NCBI RefSeq assembly: GCF_014297365.1
Contig: NZ_JACOQD010000002.1
Span: forward strand, 434,001 to 498,000
DNA: 64,000 bases
Direction of reading: 5' to 3'
Source: Winogradskyella echinorum
GTDB lineage: Bacteria; Bacteroidota; Bacteroidia; Flavobacteriales; Flavobacteriaceae
Below, piece after piece: positions 1 through 8,146 of the stretch. The stretch's first letter is position 1. Every line of letters begins with the position of its first letter. The notes under the pieces are model-generated. The model was given only the letters and a program-made list of their open reading frames with translations, was not told the origin of the DNA and made no database searches. The position numbers and the translations under genes are program-made.

Positions 1-2018
1 GCTGTAGCAATATTACCAAAAGCTCTATATAATGGTATACTATTATTACCTGTTTCTCCAAAACCATATCGAAACTTCAACATACTAATTGAATTTACAT
101 TTTCCATGAAAGATTCTTTATCTACTCTCCAACCCACAGAAAATGATGGAAAAACTCCATAGAAATTATTTTTACCAAATCTAGAAGATCCGTCTCTCCT
201 TATACTTCCTGAAAATAAATATCTATCGTCATAATTATAATTAACTCTTCCGAAAAAGGATAGTAACCTATCTTGAGAAAATTGGTAATAACTAGTACGA
301 ACATTTGATGTTACTTCATTAAAAGTTACTAAAACATCATTATTAATTTGGTTATGAATTTGTCGTGATGCATCTCTCCATCTAGATTCTATTGCAGATC
401 CAACTAGAGCACCAAAAGAGTGCTTACCCAAAGTCTTATCATAAGATAATATACCTTGAGCAACATATTTATTATCTCTATAGGTGTCCAAACGAGCATT
501 ACTCAAAGAACCTTCTTCCTCGTTTGTATTTCTTGAGGCTATTCTAGTAGGTATATACCTATGAAAAGTTCTAGACGCACCATAGTATGAGCCTTCAGCT
601 CTAGCATTTAACCCTTTAATAATTTCATAATTTAAGGATATGTTAGTTCTAACACTCATTTGTCTATCTTTTTGATGTAACTCTCTCAAATAAGCTATCG
701 GACTAGTTTTAGAACCTGCCCATTGATACGTAGGGTAAGGGTAAGAACCTGTATTAATACCTGCATCTTCTTCTACAACTGGTGCCATTTCTAAAGCGTA
801 ATGAACTTGAGCATCTTTACCCGAAGTTCCACCTCCTGTATTAATTGAAGTTGTAGGAGAAACATTAAATGCTAATGAAAGTTTTTCATTAAATTTTACA
901 TTTATATTAGATCTAAAATTTAATCTTTGATAATCTGTGTAAGGAATAATTCCTTCTTGACTCAAAATAGTTCCAGATATATAATATTTAATATTTTCAG
1001 AACCACCAGATGCAGTAATTTGATGTTCTTGTATTCCAGCTGCTCTAAATAATTCATCTTGCCAATCAACATAAGTTAAGCCTTCACCAGTATCCCATCT
1101 AGGATCAGAAACATAGTTAGTATTAACTTCACCACCAAGTTGCGAAAGTCTATAGTCATAGGAGTCATCTGCCGTATAAGGAATACCTCTCTGAATTCCT
1201 AAATTAACCCAAGCCTTGTTTTTAACTTCTCTATTAATATCAATCCATTCTTCTGCAGTTAATAAATCTATTTTTCGCTCTACAGTTTGAATTCCATAAT
1301 AAGAATTAAGAGTAAATTTTGTTTTTCCACTTTCACCTGTTCTTGTGGTTATGATAACAACTCCATTAGCTCCTCGTGATCCATATATTGCAGCTTGAGA
1401 TGCATCTTTTAAAACACTTATAGATTTTATATCGGCAGGAACCAAATCAGAAATATCCTCCGCAGGAAAACCATCTACAATATACAAAGGTTCTGTTCCT
1501 GCAGATATTGAAGTTCCTCCGCGGACAGAAATAGATAATGGAGCACCTAACTCACCTGTTGTTGCTCGCACACTCACACCTGCTATTTGTCCTTGTAACG
1601 CTTGCTCTACCCTAACAATTGGTCTATCTTCAATGGATTTTGAAGTTATTGAAGAAACTGCACCTGTTACATCTGTCTTTTTAGCAGCACCATAACCTAT
1701 TAATACTACCTCATTTAATTCGTTAAGATCCTCAACAAGCACACAGTTTACTTGTAATTTACCATCAATAGCTATTTCTTGTGTTTTATAACCTAAATAA
1801 GAAAAAACTAAAATGTTTTCGTTTGATGGTACCGTTATGGAATATACACCATCAAAATCTGTGACTGCTCCAACATTTGTACCTTTAACAATAACACTCA
1901 CTCCTGGTAATGGTGAATTATCTTCACTTAATCTAACTGTTCCTGTAACCACAGTTTGAGCAAACAAAAAAGATGTTGATATGGTTAATATGAATAGAAA
2001 TATTAGTTTATTTTTCAT
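1..2018 (-). CDS. SusC/RagA-type TonB-dependent outer-membrane receptor (3' part outside the window)
   Basis: Reading the minus strand from the ATG at 2016-2018 gives an open frame that runs off the left edge (about 672 codons seen; the family is usually about 1000 aa). The order is a signal peptide, a carboxypeptidase-D-like beta-sandwich (TVVTGTVRLSEDNSPLPGVS), a linker with VVLIGYGAAKKTDVTGAV and a TonB plug ending in LYIVDGFPAEDISDL and GANGVVIITT, followed by the start of the barrel. In the family this protein imports oligosaccharides across the outer membrane together with a SusD lipoprotein, expected just left of the window. It is divergent from the PL9-like gene at 2284 and has its own copy of the regulon operator, so it is probably the importer of this PUL. 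The family call is secure; the substrate is inferred from neighbours. Confidence 0.95.
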   Translation of the reverse strand, partial: MKNKLIFLFILTISTSFLFAQTVVTGTVRLSEDNSPLPGVSVIVKGTNVGAVTDFDGVYSITVPSNENILVFSYLGYKTQEIAIDGKLQVNCVLVEDLNELNEVVLIGYGAAKKTDVTGAVSSITSKSIEDRPIVRVEQALQGQIAGVSVRATTGELGAPLSISVRGGTSISAGTEPLYIVDGFPAEDISDLVPADIKSISVLKDASQAAIYGSRGANGVVIITTRTGESGKTKFTLNSYYGIQTVERKIDLLTAEEWIDINREVKNKAWVNLGIQRGIPYTADDSYDYRLSQLGGEVNTNYVSDPRWDTGEGLTYVDWQDELFRAAGIQEHQITASGGSENIKYYISGTILSQEGIIPYTDYQRLNFRSNINVKFNEKLSLAFNVSPTTSINTGGGTSGKDAQVHYALEMAPVVEEDAGINTGSYPYPTYQWAGSKTSPIAYLRELHQKDRQMSVRTNISLNYEIIKGLNARAEGSYYGASRTFHRYIPTRIASRNTNEEEGSLSNARLDTYRDNKYVAQGILSYDKTLGKHSFGALVGSAIESRWRDASRQIHNQINNDVLVTFNEVTSNVRTSYYQFSQDRLLSFFGRVNYNYDDRYLFSGSIRRDGSSRFGKNNFYGVFPSFSVGWRVDKESFMENVNSISMLKFRYGFGETGNNSIPLYRAFGNIAT

Positions 2019-2095
2019 GTGATTTATTTTAGCTTAGTTTAGTTTAACAGATCTTTTTTTTATAAACTCTGTCCAAAGATTAGTTTAGGATATAA

Positions 2096-2141
2096 CAAAT
2101 CTATGTTTTGTTTAAGAATTGTCTATCCTGTAGAATCCTGT
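2096..2141 (-). promoter_or_regulatory. PUL operator (tandem repeat) plus -7 box for the susC gene
   Basis: On the minus strand, ACAGGATT (2134-2141) and ACAGGATA (2124-2131) form a direct repeat with a 10-bp period. Exactly 20 bp downstream is TAGATTTG (2096-2103), a perfect match to the Bacteroidota -7 consensus TAnnTTTG. No good -33 TTG is evident at the usual distance; the repeat sits where an activator would contact RNA polymerase. The same layout recurs in five other promoters in the window. Confidence 0.75.
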
Positions 2142-2168
2142 TAAAAATAACTTTTATTATAGAATGCC

Positions 2169-2213
2169 TAAGTTTGTATAAAATAAATTTATAAAGATGC
2201 AATTATATCCTGT
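2169..2213. promoter_or_regulatory. Candidate + strand -7 box (2169-2176) and isolated operator half-site (2206-2213)
   Basis: TAAGTTTG at 2169-2176 on the plus strand fits TAnnTTTG and could start the transcript of the PL9-like gene at 2284, giving a leader of about 100 nt. A lone ACAGGATA half-site lies on the minus strand at 2206-2213. No plus-oriented tandem repeat at the 20-bp spacing was found, so this promoter may share the repeat at 2124-2141. This is tentative. Confidence 0.35.
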
Positions 2214-2283
2214 AAACATTAACGATATCACAATGTGTGTTTAAAAAATATTTTTTCGAATTATCCTATTAACTTTAAAAATT

Positions 2284-3924
2284 ATGAGAAATAAAACAAT
2301 AATAAACCTGGTATTTTTTGCTATTAATGTAATCGGTTACGCTAACAACTTTTATGTTGCGCCAAATGGATTAGACACAAATACGGGTTCAATAAATAAT
2401 CCGCTCGCTACAATTCAACGAGCACAAGAATTAGCTGCCTCAGGTGATACTGTTTATATACGCGGTGGACTTTATATGATGCAAGAAAGCCAAATTGCTA
2501 GATACGAAAGTATTTGGGCTTATGTAACAGAACTAGATAAAGATGGTATTAATTATTTTGCTTATCAAAATGAAAGACCAATTTTTGACTATACAAATGT
2601 TACACCTGCAGACAAACGTATATTCGCATTCTACATAACAGGAGATAATATTCATATAAAAGGTATTGATGTTACTGGTGTACAGGTTACTATTACTTCT
2701 CACACTCAGTCAGAATGTTTTGAAATCAACGGAGGAAGTAATAACACTTTAGAAAATATAAACATGTATGATAATATGGCTATTGGCGTCTATATATTAA
2801 GAGGCTCTAATAACCTAATTTTAAATTGTGATGCATACAGAAACTGGGATTCTGTATCTCAAGGTGGTACTGGAGGTAATACAGATGGTTTTGGTGTGCA
2901 TGTACGCAATGGAGATACAGGTAATATTCTTAGAGGATGTAGAGCTTGGTTGAATAGTGATGACGGATTTGATTTAATAAATTCTGGTGAGCCAGTTATT
3001 ATTGAGAATTGTTGGGCGTTTTATAATGGATATTCTTCGAGTACAGGAGATCTAAATAATTTATCTAGCCGTGGTGATGGCAATGGCTTTAAGGTTGGTG
3101 GTTATGGTGCAGGTGGTACTCCTTATTATACAATTTTACAAAGGTATGCTCCAATCCCATCCAATACAGTGCAGTTTTGTATTGCAGCGGGTAATAAACA
3201 AAGTGGTTTTTATGCAAATCACCATTTAGAAGGAAACAATTGGTATAATAATAGTGCTTATAAAAATAAACGTAATTACAATATGCTAAATTGTGAAGAA
3301 TTGAGCTCTTCTGGTTACGATGTGGATGTACCTGGTTGGAATCATGTTTTAGCTAATAACTTAGGATTAAGTGCTACACTAGTAGAATTAACTAATATTG
3401 ATATACCTGAATGTACTTTGACCAATAATTACTTTGACCTTAGTGTTACTGTTAATTCTGCTGATTTTTATAGTCTTAATGAAGATTTGTTAATGCTTCC
3501 TAGGCAAGCAGACGGTAGCTTACCTGATATTGATTTTATGAAAATTGTACCTTCTAGTGATCTATTAGATGCTGGAGCAGACATTGGTTTTCCTTTTGAG
3601 GGTTCTGCACCAGATTTAGGACATAACGAATATAATGTTGCACTTAGCGTCACTGATTTTAATAACGAAGTTGAATTTTCAAACTACCCTAATCCTTTTG
3701 TAGATGAAACTAAAGTAGTTTTTACTCTAGACCAATCTGACAAGATTAGTCTTTCTGTATACAATTTGCTAGGTGTTAAAGTTTATGACTTGCCAGAACA
3801 AAATTTTGTTACTGGTAAAAATTCTATCACTATAAAAAGAGGATCGCTAGCCTCAGGTAATTATATTCTTGCCTTAAAAGGATCAAATAATCAATTAGTA
3901 TCAAAAATAATTACGGTTCAATAG
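2284..3924 (+). CDS. PL9-like right-handed beta-helix polysaccharide lyase with T9SS sorting domain
   Basis: 546 aa. A signal peptide (residues 1-21) is followed by the N-terminal FYVAPNGLDTNTGS motif typical of beta-helix lyases, a parallel beta-helix core, and at about 455-546 a type A T9SS C-terminal domain (NYPNPF, SVYNLLGVKVY, SGNYILALKG). Motifs fit PL9: a TDGFGVHV acidic site, NSDDGFD (the family's Ca2+ ligands) and NGFKVGG with Lys270, matching the family's catalytic Brønsted base. PL9 enzymes cleave uronic-acid-containing backbones such as pectate or rhamnogalacturonan-I by beta-elimination. The T9SS tag implies export to the cell surface or medium, so this is probably the initiating depolymerase. 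It is a close paralogue of the gene at 6662. Exact substrate is unknown. Confidence 0.85.
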   Translation: MRNKTIINLVFFAINVIGYANNFYVAPNGLDTNTGSINNPLATIQRAQELAASGDTVYIRGGLYMMQESQIARYESIWAYVTELDKDGINYFAYQNERPIFDYTNVTPADKRIFAFYITGDNIHIKGIDVTGVQVTITSHTQSECFEINGGSNNTLENINMYDNMAIGVYILRGSNNLILNCDAYRNWDSVSQGGTGGNTDGFGVHVRNGDTGNILRGCRAWLNSDDGFDLINSGEPVIIENCWAFYNGYSSSTGDLNNLSSRGDGNGFKVGGYGAGGTPYYTILQRYAPIPSNTVQFCIAAGNKQSGFYANHHLEGNNWYNNSAYKNKRNYNMLNCEELSSSGYDVDVPGWNHVLANNLGLSATLVELTNIDIPECTLTNNYFDLSVTVNSADFYSLNEDLLMLPRQADGSLPDIDFMKIVPSSDLLDAGADIGFPFEGSAPDLGHNEYNVALSVTDFNNEVEFSNYPNPFVDETKVVFTLDQSDKISLSVYNLLGVKVYDLPEQNFVTGKNSITIKRGSLASGNYILALKGSNNQLVSKIITVQ

Positions 3925-3953
3925 CGTTGTATTCCAACATATATTAAAATGAT

Positions 3954-3989
3954 AATAGCTGCTTCTATTTATAAATAAAAGCAGCTATT
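3954..3989. terminator. Bidirectional hairpin between convergent genes
   Basis: An 11-bp perfect stem AATAGCTGCTT / AAGCAGCTATT (3954-3964 and 3979-3989) lies between the PL9-like gene and the convergent lipoprotein gene. The T-tract after it is imperfect (CGTTTTATG), so termination strength is uncertain. Confidence 0.6.
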
Positions 3990-4038
3990 CGTTTTATGAA
4001 TTATAGGGAATAATATAGATACAAACATCAAAGCATAA

Positions 4039-4761
4039 CTACTTTAACCTATAGACTTTAAAATTATTTATTAGATGCCTCGATTTTGTAGTTCTAAAAC
4101 CAAAATACCCACTAGTTAGTGGAGCAGAATCAGTATAAGAAAAATATTCTTCACCATCAATAAAGACTTTAGTGGTGCCATTATAAATTACCGTTTTTAT
4201 ATGATAGGTTTTATTTGGTTTTAAAAAATATTGTGGGTCTGTATGGTCTGTTACTAAATACCGTTCTCCAGTTCCTAAATACTTTCTAAAACGTGTTGTT
4301 GTGTTACTTCTACCTCCTATACCAAAATAGTAAAGCTCTAAATCGTGATACTGCGAAAACGTTCCGTTTCTTGTAAATAGGTTTAGATTATTTGGATCAT
4401 TTGCCATCCAAAACTGATTTAAATCCGAAAGTCTATCGTTTGAACCATTTTCAACAACAACCATTCTATCGTATTCAATTAATACATTACCTGAAAGTTT
4501 ATCTTTTAACCAAACCGTAGCACCACAATCTACATCGATAATTAATTTCTTATTATCAACTTTTACGGCTGTATTGCGTAGTGTGTCCGTTTCAATTATC
4601 CATTGCGAAAGATCAACCTTATCAAAATTATCCTCATACAGAAGCTCATCAATTGTATAGCCTTCAATAGTGTTCTTTGCCTCTACTTTTACACTAGACT
4701 TACATGCGACAATTATAGATCCTAATATGATTACAAATAATAATTGGATAGAAATCTTCAT
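4039..4761 (-). CDS. Lipoprotein with DUF6250/concanavalin-like fold
   Basis: 240 aa. A lipoprotein signal ends at Cys20 (SIIVAC). The rest has the pattern of a jelly-roll lectin/glucanase-like protein: LLYEDNFDKVDLSQWIIE near the start and FIDGEEYFSYTDSAPLTSGYFGFRTTKSR near the end. It resembles DUF6250 proteins, which accompany rhamnogalacturonan-type PULs; that family assignment is from memory of the pattern, not from a search. It is third in a minus-strand operon (sulfatase, rhaM, this gene; 26-bp gap to rhaM). It may bind or cleave an oligosaccharide at the membrane, but no catalytic residues are evident and no activity is claimed. Confidence 0.7.
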   Translation of the reverse strand: MKISIQLLFVIILGSIIVACKSSVKVEAKNTIEGYTIDELLYEDNFDKVDLSQWIIETDTLRNTAVKVDNKKLIIDVDCGATVWLKDKLSGNVLIEYDRMVVVENGSNDRLSDLNQFWMANDPNNLNLFTRNGTFSQYHDLELYYFGIGGRSNTTTRFRKYLGTGERYLVTDHTDPQYFLKPNKTYHIKTVIYNGTTKVFIDGEEYFSYTDSAPLTSGYFGFRTTKSRHLINNFKVYRLK

Positions 4762-4787
4762 TTTAATAGCTTGTGGTTTAAATGATT

Positions 4788-5111
4788 TTAATCTAAATGA
4801 AAAACTTCTACTAGTGGTTTCTCTTTAGGAGAATTATCACTATTAGTTTCCATAATATCTGCCATATAAGACCACCACTTTTTAACCAATGGATGATTAG
4901 GCAATACCTCTTTGTTAAAATCCTTGTGAAGCTTCTGAACCGCAAAAAGAATTAAAGTTTCTTCATCTAAAAAAATACTATAATCACTAATTCCGGTTTC
5001 AGAAAGCAGTGTACTTAATTCTGGCCAAATTTCATCATGCCGCTTTTTATATTCCTTTTCAAAACCAGATTTTAGTTTCATCTTAAAAGCATGTCTTATA
5101 TAATTATCCAT
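4788..5111 (-). CDS. rhaM: L-rhamnose mutarotase
   Basis: 107 aa, the usual length of the family (DUF718). The N-terminus RHAFKMKLKSGFEKEYKKRH and the later ISDYSIFLDEETLILFAVQ and WWSYMADIMETN match RhaM, which interconverts the alpha and beta anomers of L-rhamnose in the cytoplasm so that the isomerase receives its preferred form. No signal peptide. It lies 14 bp downstream of the sulfatase gene in the same minus-strand operon, which ties that operon to rhamnose release. The other rhamnose catabolic genes are 12 kb away (17.1-24.6 kb) under a matching operator. Confidence 0.92.
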   Translation of the reverse strand: MDNYIRHAFKMKLKSGFEKEYKKRHDEIWPELSTLLSETGISDYSIFLDEETLILFAVQKLHKDFNKEVLPNHPLVKKWWSYMADIMETNSDNSPKEKPLVEVFHLD

Positions 5112-5125
5112 ATCTAATTCTTCAA

Positions 5126-6496
5126 TTAAAGGTCCTTGTTTACAGATGTATCATCTTTATTAAATTGATTTTGAAGTAAAACTTTCAATTTGTTCGCTAA
5201 AACTGTGTCCTTTTCTATTAAATTGTTTTGCTCTTCTGAGTCACTTACAATATCAAAAAGTTGATAGTTTGAAGGTGAAGCATCCTTAAAACGTTGTCGA
5301 ATTAATTTCCATGGTCTTTGAATTAGACTTTCTTGCTTATGACCTCTAACATAAATTTCGTGAGAAGTTTTAATTTTAGGATTTAATAATGATGGCCATA
5401 CATTAACACCTTCAACATCATCGGGAATTTCTTGTTCTATCAGTGAAAGTATAGTTGGCATAATATCACTTATAGAAATAAAATTAGCATTGACTTGAGG
5501 ATTTAAATGGTCTTTCCAATACACTATTGCAGGCACTCTAATAGCTCCTTCAAAATTAGAAGTTTTCCAATCTTTTAGAGGGTGATTACTACCTAGAACA
5601 TCGTTTGGACCATGCGCTCCATTATATTGCGCTTTCGGATACCAGTTTTCCATAGCTCCATTATCACTCAAAAATATTATAAGGGTATTATCATCAATTT
5701 TTTGATCTTTTAAACTCTGTATAATTCGTCCGATACTATAATCCATATGTGCCATAGCTGCCGCAAAATCTCTTCTTGAATTATTTTCTATTTTATTGAG
5801 GTAAGGTTCCTTCCATTTGTCTTCTTCCTGCAATGGAAAATGAGGCGCACTATAAGCCAATTGCACAAAGAAAGGTTTACTCTTATCCCTTTTATTAGCA
5901 ATCCATTCTATAGCTTCGTTTTCAATAAGGTCCGTAACATGACCTTCTTCTTCTATCATTTCATCATTTCTATACCAACTATCATCACCATTTTTGTATT
6001 TGTGAGTGTACTGATCTATCTGTCCATGTAAAAATCCATACGAGTAATCAAAACCGAAAGCATTTGGTCCATTATCAATATCCAAACCTAAATGCCATTT
6101 CCCGAATATGGCATTTTCATAGTTTGCTATTTTTAAGGCTTGAGGCAATGTGGTAATGGAATCTGGCAAAGTTTTGTTACTGCGACCGCTAATTGGAGCA
6201 ACAACACCTATTCTACTTGCAGGCATACCTGTTAACAATGAAACGCGAGATGGTGAACATGTTGGGTTAACATAAAACCGATCTAATTGCACTCCATTTG
6301 TTGCTAATTCATCAATATTTGGTGTATTAATTTCGGAGCCGTTATAACCAACATCATTCCAGCCTGCGTCATCTGCAATTATGACCAAAATATTAGGAAT
6401 TGTTGCTGTTTCTTCTGGTGCTTTAACTGCCTCTTTGCAAGCCATAATAACTAACGAGCCGCACAAAATGAACAAAAATTTGTATCTAATTTTCAT
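5126..6496 (-). CDS. S1-family (formylglycine) sulfatase lipoprotein
   Basis: 456 aa. A lipoprotein signal (LVIMAC, Cys20) precedes a type I sulfatase domain. Seen motifs: PNILVIIADDAGWNDVGYNG (metal site), PTCSPSR with Cys80 as the residue converted to formylglycine, GKWHLG, and SDNG in the metal-binding region. Type I sulfatases hydrolyse sulfate esters from sugars; the lipid anchor puts it in the periplasm or at the surface. It is first gene of the sulfatase-rhaM-DUF6250 operon with an operator and -7 box immediately upstream. The subfamily and the sugar position attacked cannot be told by eye. It implies a sulfated glycan. The anaerobic or FGE-type maturase is not in this window. Confidence 0.92.
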   Translation of the reverse strand: MKIRYKFLFILCGSLVIMACKEAVKAPEETATIPNILVIIADDAGWNDVGYNGSEINTPNIDELATNGVQLDRFYVNPTCSPSRVSLLTGMPASRIGVVAPISGRSNKTLPDSITTLPQALKIANYENAIFGKWHLGLDIDNGPNAFGFDYSYGFLHGQIDQYTHKYKNGDDSWYRNDEMIEEEGHVTDLIENEAIEWIANKRDKSKPFFVQLAYSAPHFPLQEEDKWKEPYLNKIENNSRRDFAAAMAHMDYSIGRIIQSLKDQKIDDNTLIIFLSDNGAMENWYPKAQYNGAHGPNDVLGSNHPLKDWKTSNFEGAIRVPAIVYWKDHLNPQVNANFISISDIMPTILSLIEQEIPDDVEGVNVWPSLLNPKIKTSHEIYVRGHKQESLIQRPWKLIRQRFKDASPSNYQLFDIVSDSEEQNNLIEKDTVLANKLKVLLQNQFNKDDTSVNKDL

Positions 6497-6520
6497 TATG
6501 TTAATTGATGATTAGTGACT

Positions 6521-6566
6521 CAAATGTATTTGAAATATTACGCTTTAGTATCCTGTGCTATACCGC
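6521..6566 (-). promoter_or_regulatory. PUL operator plus -7 box for the sulfatase operon
   Basis: On the minus strand GCGGTATA (6559-6566) and ACAGGATA (6549-6556) form the tandem repeat with a 10-bp period; 20 bp further on is TACATTTG (6521-6528), a perfect -7 box, about 25 nt from the sulfatase ATG. Confidence 0.75.
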
Positions 6567-6591
6567 ATTATTAATAGATTGCAAAACACAA

Positions 6592-6637
6592 ACAGGATAC
6601 AACAGGTTGCGATTATTTTAGCATAACTCTAATTTTA
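6592..6637 (+). promoter_or_regulatory. PUL operator plus -7 box for the second PL9-like gene
   Basis: ACAGGATA (6592-6599) and ACAGGTTG (6602-6609) form the tandem repeat; exactly 20 bp later is TAATTTTA (6630-6637), one mismatch from TAnnTTTG, 24 nt before the ATG. It is back to back with the sulfatase operator 25 bp away. Confidence 0.72.
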
Positions 6638-6661
6638 GATTTCTATAAAATAGGTTTTATT

Positions 6662-8020
6662 ATGAAATTTCAACCAGTCATTTTACTGTTATTTTTAAGT
6701 AGTTTTTCGATATCTGCTTCAAACATTTATGTGGCACCAAATGGTGATGACACTAACAATGGTAGTATAAACAAGCCTTTAGAAACGATAAAAAAAGCTC
6801 AAGATATTGCTAAACAAGGCGACACGGTTTTTATACGAGGTGGTCGTTATATAATGCGAGAAAATCAAATTGCTAAATACTATAGGATTTGGGCATATGT
6901 GACTGAATTACATAAAAATGGTATTAACTATTATGCATACAAAGACGAACAACCAATTTTTGATTTCTCCAATATAAAGGTGCCAAAAAAACGCATTATA
7001 GCATTCTATATCAAAGGTGAAAATATTCATATTAAAGGTATTGATATTACTGGTGTACAAGCAACAATAAAAGTGGGTAACTCACAATCTGAATGTATTA
7101 AAATAGAAGGTGGAAACAATATTACTATTGAAACAGTAAATATGTACGACAATATGGCTATTGGTGTTTATATCACCAAGGGTAAAGACAATCTTATTTT
7201 AAATTGTGACGCCTATAGAAACTATGATCACCTAAATAGAAATGGCTATGGTGGTAATGCCGATGGTTTTGGCGTGCATGTTAAAAATGGTGATACTGGT
7301 AATGTGCTAAGAGGCTGCCGAGCTTGGTTAAATAGCGATGATGGCTTTGACACTATTAGTTCTGGAGAACCAGTTTTAATAGATAATTGCTGGGCGTTTT
7401 ACAATGGCTTTTCTAGTGATGATGGCACCTTAGAGAACGTTACAAGCCGTGGTGATGGCAACGGATTTAAAATTGGTGGATACGGAAAAGATAGATCAGA
7501 TTTTAATGAAATTATGTTTAAATATGCACCTATTCCTAGAAATACAATTAAATTTTCTATTGCAGCTGGGAACAAACAAAGTGGTTTCTACGCCAACCAC
7601 CATTTAGAAGGAAACAACTGGATTAACAACAGTGCATATGCGAATAAGCGCAATTACAATATGCTTAATTGCAAAGCATTAAATCCACAAGAATATGGTG
7701 TAGATATTCCTGGTAAAGACCATCATTTGGTTAATAATTTAGGGCTTTCGGCAGATACTGAAGAATTATCTAATATCGATAAGGATAATTGCATCCTAAG
7801 AAATAATTATTTTGATTTATCCGTAACCGTAGACGCAAATGATTTTATAAGTCTCAATGTAAATGAATTAATCCTACCTCGAAAAAAAGATGGTAGTTTA
7901 CCTGATATCAATTTCTTAAAATTAAAATCATCTAGCGATTTAATTGATGTTGGTTACGATATTGGTTTTCCCTTTAATGGTAAAGCCCCAGACTTAGGCG
8001 CTTTTGAAAGTAAAAACTAA
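6662..8020 (+). CDS. PL9-like beta-helix polysaccharide lyase without T9SS domain
   Basis: 452 aa. Signal peptide (about residues 1-19, ending SISA) and then the same beta-helix as the protein at 2284, largely without gaps. The putative catalytic Lys is again residue 270 (NGFKIGG) and the calcium motif NSDDGFD and ADGFGVHV are kept. It stops at APDLGAFESKN and has no C-terminal sorting domain, so it is predicted to stay in the periplasm (or leave by another route). A duplicated pair with different destinations would let the cell cut the polymer outside and trim imported oligomers inside. Substrate inferred from neighbours: a uronate/rhamnose backbone. Confidence 0.85.
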   Translation: MKFQPVILLLFLSSFSISASNIYVAPNGDDTNNGSINKPLETIKKAQDIAKQGDTVFIRGGRYIMRENQIAKYYRIWAYVTELHKNGINYYAYKDEQPIFDFSNIKVPKKRIIAFYIKGENIHIKGIDITGVQATIKVGNSQSECIKIEGGNNITIETVNMYDNMAIGVYITKGKDNLILNCDAYRNYDHLNRNGYGGNADGFGVHVKNGDTGNVLRGCRAWLNSDDGFDTISSGEPVLIDNCWAFYNGFSSDDGTLENVTSRGDGNGFKIGGYGKDRSDFNEIMFKYAPIPRNTIKFSIAAGNKQSGFYANHHLEGNNWINNSAYANKRNYNMLNCKALNPQEYGVDIPGKDHHLVNNLGLSADTEELSNIDKDNCILRNNYFDLSVTVDANDFISLNVNELILPRKKDGSLPDINFLKLKSSSDLIDVGYDIGFPFNGKAPDLGAFESKN

Positions 8021-8146
8021 TTAACACCTTATTATTAAAACAACAAATAAATCATAAATAGCCATAAAGAGGTAACAATAATTTGTGCTATTTCGAGTTT
8101 ATATTTTTTCATTTTTAATATTTTTTTTCTCACATATCTTTTTAAA

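Noticed and set aside
2085..2102. A plus-strand TTAGGATA-TA-ACAAATCT sequence resembling the operator
   Set aside because: It overlaps the minus-strand -7 box of susC and has no -7 box 20 bp downstream, so the likeness is probably due to the overlapping TAGATTTG element.
8056..8093. AAATAGC / GCTATTT inverted repeat between the PL9-like and GH31 genes
   Set aside because: A 7-bp stem with a 24-nt loop is not convincing as a terminator, although the gap between convergent genes would suit one.
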